A DNA stretch of 64,000 nt from Panagrolaimus kolymaensis (lineage: Eukaryota; Nematoda; Chromadorea; Rhabditida; Panagrolaimidae). Shown here piece by piece: positions 62,640 to 64,000 of the stretch (positions within the stretch are counted from its first letter, which is position 1; the number at the start of each line of letters is the position of its first letter). A program made the position numbers and the translations under genes. Location: positions 62,001 to 126,000 of the forward strand of contig JAJQJQ010000092.1 of assembly GCA_028622995.1 (NCBI GenBank), read 5' to 3'. The notes below the pieces were generated by a model. That model ran no database searches, was not told the origin of the DNA, and saw only the letters and a list, made by a program, of their open reading frames with translations.

Positions 62640-63990
62640 TTAAACTCCACAGCCTTTAATGCGTGATTTACAAATAGCTTGATTTACAGCTCCTGCAAGA
62701 CTTGGTAAATCGGAATAATCTGCACCAAAATAAAAGCCTTCGCCATATGACAAAGTTCCAACTTTTTTCACATCAATGTTTTGACCCATTGCAATTGTGA
62801 TTAGCTTTGTATCATAAAGATCGCGAGCATCGTGAGCAAAATCAGTGGCTTCATAAAAATCTTGATCGTTACTAAAAAATAATAAAAGAGCTTTCTTTAC
62901 TTTTTTATCGTGAAAAAATATTACTTTGGATTTTGTGCAACAAAAACGATTTGAACTTGTTCTATTCCTTGTCTATGTTCAAAAACATTATTATCTTCTT
63001 CGCTAAAAAAATTATAATAACTTCGGTAAACTCAAGAAATAAAATTATTATACCCGTCGGTGCCATATCGAAATAAGGATTCAAAATCAGACCCATTATT
63101 TTGCAATACATCGGGAACATATCCGGTCAAATCTAAAACAAAACTACAGTAAACGAAGCATTTACAAATAACATTAACAAACCTAAGATAGTTGTTCGAA
63201 GAACTTCCAATGTTGGAAAACTACTAAAGGGATATACAATTGCATAATCTTCATCAACTTGAAGGTTAATAAAAACTCTTGTTTGTTGTAATCCAATTGT
63301 CCAATTGGAAATTAAATAATTTGCAATAAAATCTAATTCTTTAAGAAAATTATCTTGTGATCCCAACGATGCAAGTCCATTAATAACAAGAAGAATATCA
63401 CGATTGCATGGCGACGAAGCTAAAGAAAAAGAATAAACATAGTTACATACGAACTTTCATTCTTACTTGTTGCTGATGAATATTCGACTCTAAATCCAGC
63501 TTCTGCTTGAACCAAATCTGTTGTAAATGTCATTAAAGCGTATCGGCTACTTGAATAGAAAACGCCTGATGGATTATCAGCTGTCTTGTTCGCGCCTCCA
63601 TATCTTAAAACCAAAATTATAATATTCCCTATGAACGGTGGTAAATACGAACTGCACTAAAATGGGACTTAAATCACCAGAACCATCATAAATAGTTACA
63701 GCATCACAACAAGTTTCAAGTTCAAAGTTAGTAAAGTTAAACTTTATAACACTTCCAATTTCAGCTTGCATATAATACCAACATTTAATATTATTTGGAT
63801 ATTGAGATGGCCAATATGGTGAAGTTATTACTCCTTCATACCAAAAGTCATTGTCATATGGGCAACCAGTAAAGTCATAGCCCTCATTAGGATGAACTTT
63901 TTTATGTGAAACATGTTTAACTTTAACGCCAGAAGATTCTGTAAAAGCAAGCACAGCTAGTAAAAGCCCAAGACAAAAAGCAACCTTCAT
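62640..63990 (-). CDS. Secreted CUB plus vWA-like domain protein
   Basis: Six exons, 63990-63653, 63603-63467, 63419-63183, 63132-63054, 63002-62925 and 62871-62640, encode 366 residues. A signal peptide (MKVAFCLGLLLAVLAFTESSG) is followed by a CUB domain (about 35-155: VITSPYWPSQYPNN, CWYYMQAEIGSVI, CCDAVTIYDG, a final GFRVEYSS). Then comes a vWA-type domain (about 160-366: DILLVINGLASLGS, QQTRVFINLQVDEDY, IVFVAQNPK, DLYDTKLITIAMG, LPSLAGAV). CUB/vWA and C-lectin combinations are frequent among secreted nematode proteins, some of them immune-induced. The metal-site motif DxSxS reads NGLAS, so divalent-cation binding is doubtful. The ATG at 63990 is the first that precedes the hydrophobic leader, and the promoter lies outside the window. 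Confidence 0.87.
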
Positions 63991-64000
63991 CTTTGTCAAG

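Overview
The window is nuclear DNA from a nematode. It is strongly AT-rich. Genes are split into many exons by mostly short introns ending in TTTTTAG or TTTCAG. Families include a cuticlin-type ZP protein, a slit orthologue, a DM-domain factor, a CUB plus vWA secreted protein and myristoylatable carboxylesterases. Several start codons sit just after an unpaired splice acceptor, as expected for spliced-leader trans-splicing or 5'UTR introns. No bacterial or viral block is visible. The species cannot be named from sequence alone.

Left part (1-11.7 kb): a partial, catalytically dead M1-aminopeptidase-like membrane protein (minus); a non-coding stretch with a dispersed repeat; a small ZP-C protein; a gene made of tandemly duplicated C-x2-C...H-x-C modules; and a CS-domain protein resembling NUDCD1.

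Middle (11.7-31 kb): about 6 kb without coding signal ends in two microRNA hairpins 200 nt apart, miR-100 and let-7, both with the ancestral mature sequences. Then come an SLC49A3-like transporter converging on mitochondrial aconitase, a 4.7 kb non-coding stretch with a second copy of the dispersed repeat, and a synaptotagmin-like double-C2 gene.

Right part (31-64 kb): a complete 20-exon slit gene lies tail-to-tail with an SLC17-type transporter whose exon is broken by a GC-rich hAT-like MITE. A disordered protein I do not recognise follows. Next is a head-to-head pair of paralogous carboxylesterases (minus then plus). A DM-domain (doublesex/mab-3) gene follows, with a short 3' exon and a possible long Gln-rich 3' part, and a second MITE in its intron. 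The window closes with a secreted CUB/vWA protein.

There is no operon-like functional module. The standout is the intact mir-100/let-7 cluster. The window also holds guidance (slit), vesicle-fusion (synaptotagmin), sex/tissue-identity (DM) and housekeeping (aconitase) genes. Exon borders were read by eye from reading frame, GT/AG signals and phase. No alignment or folding program was run.
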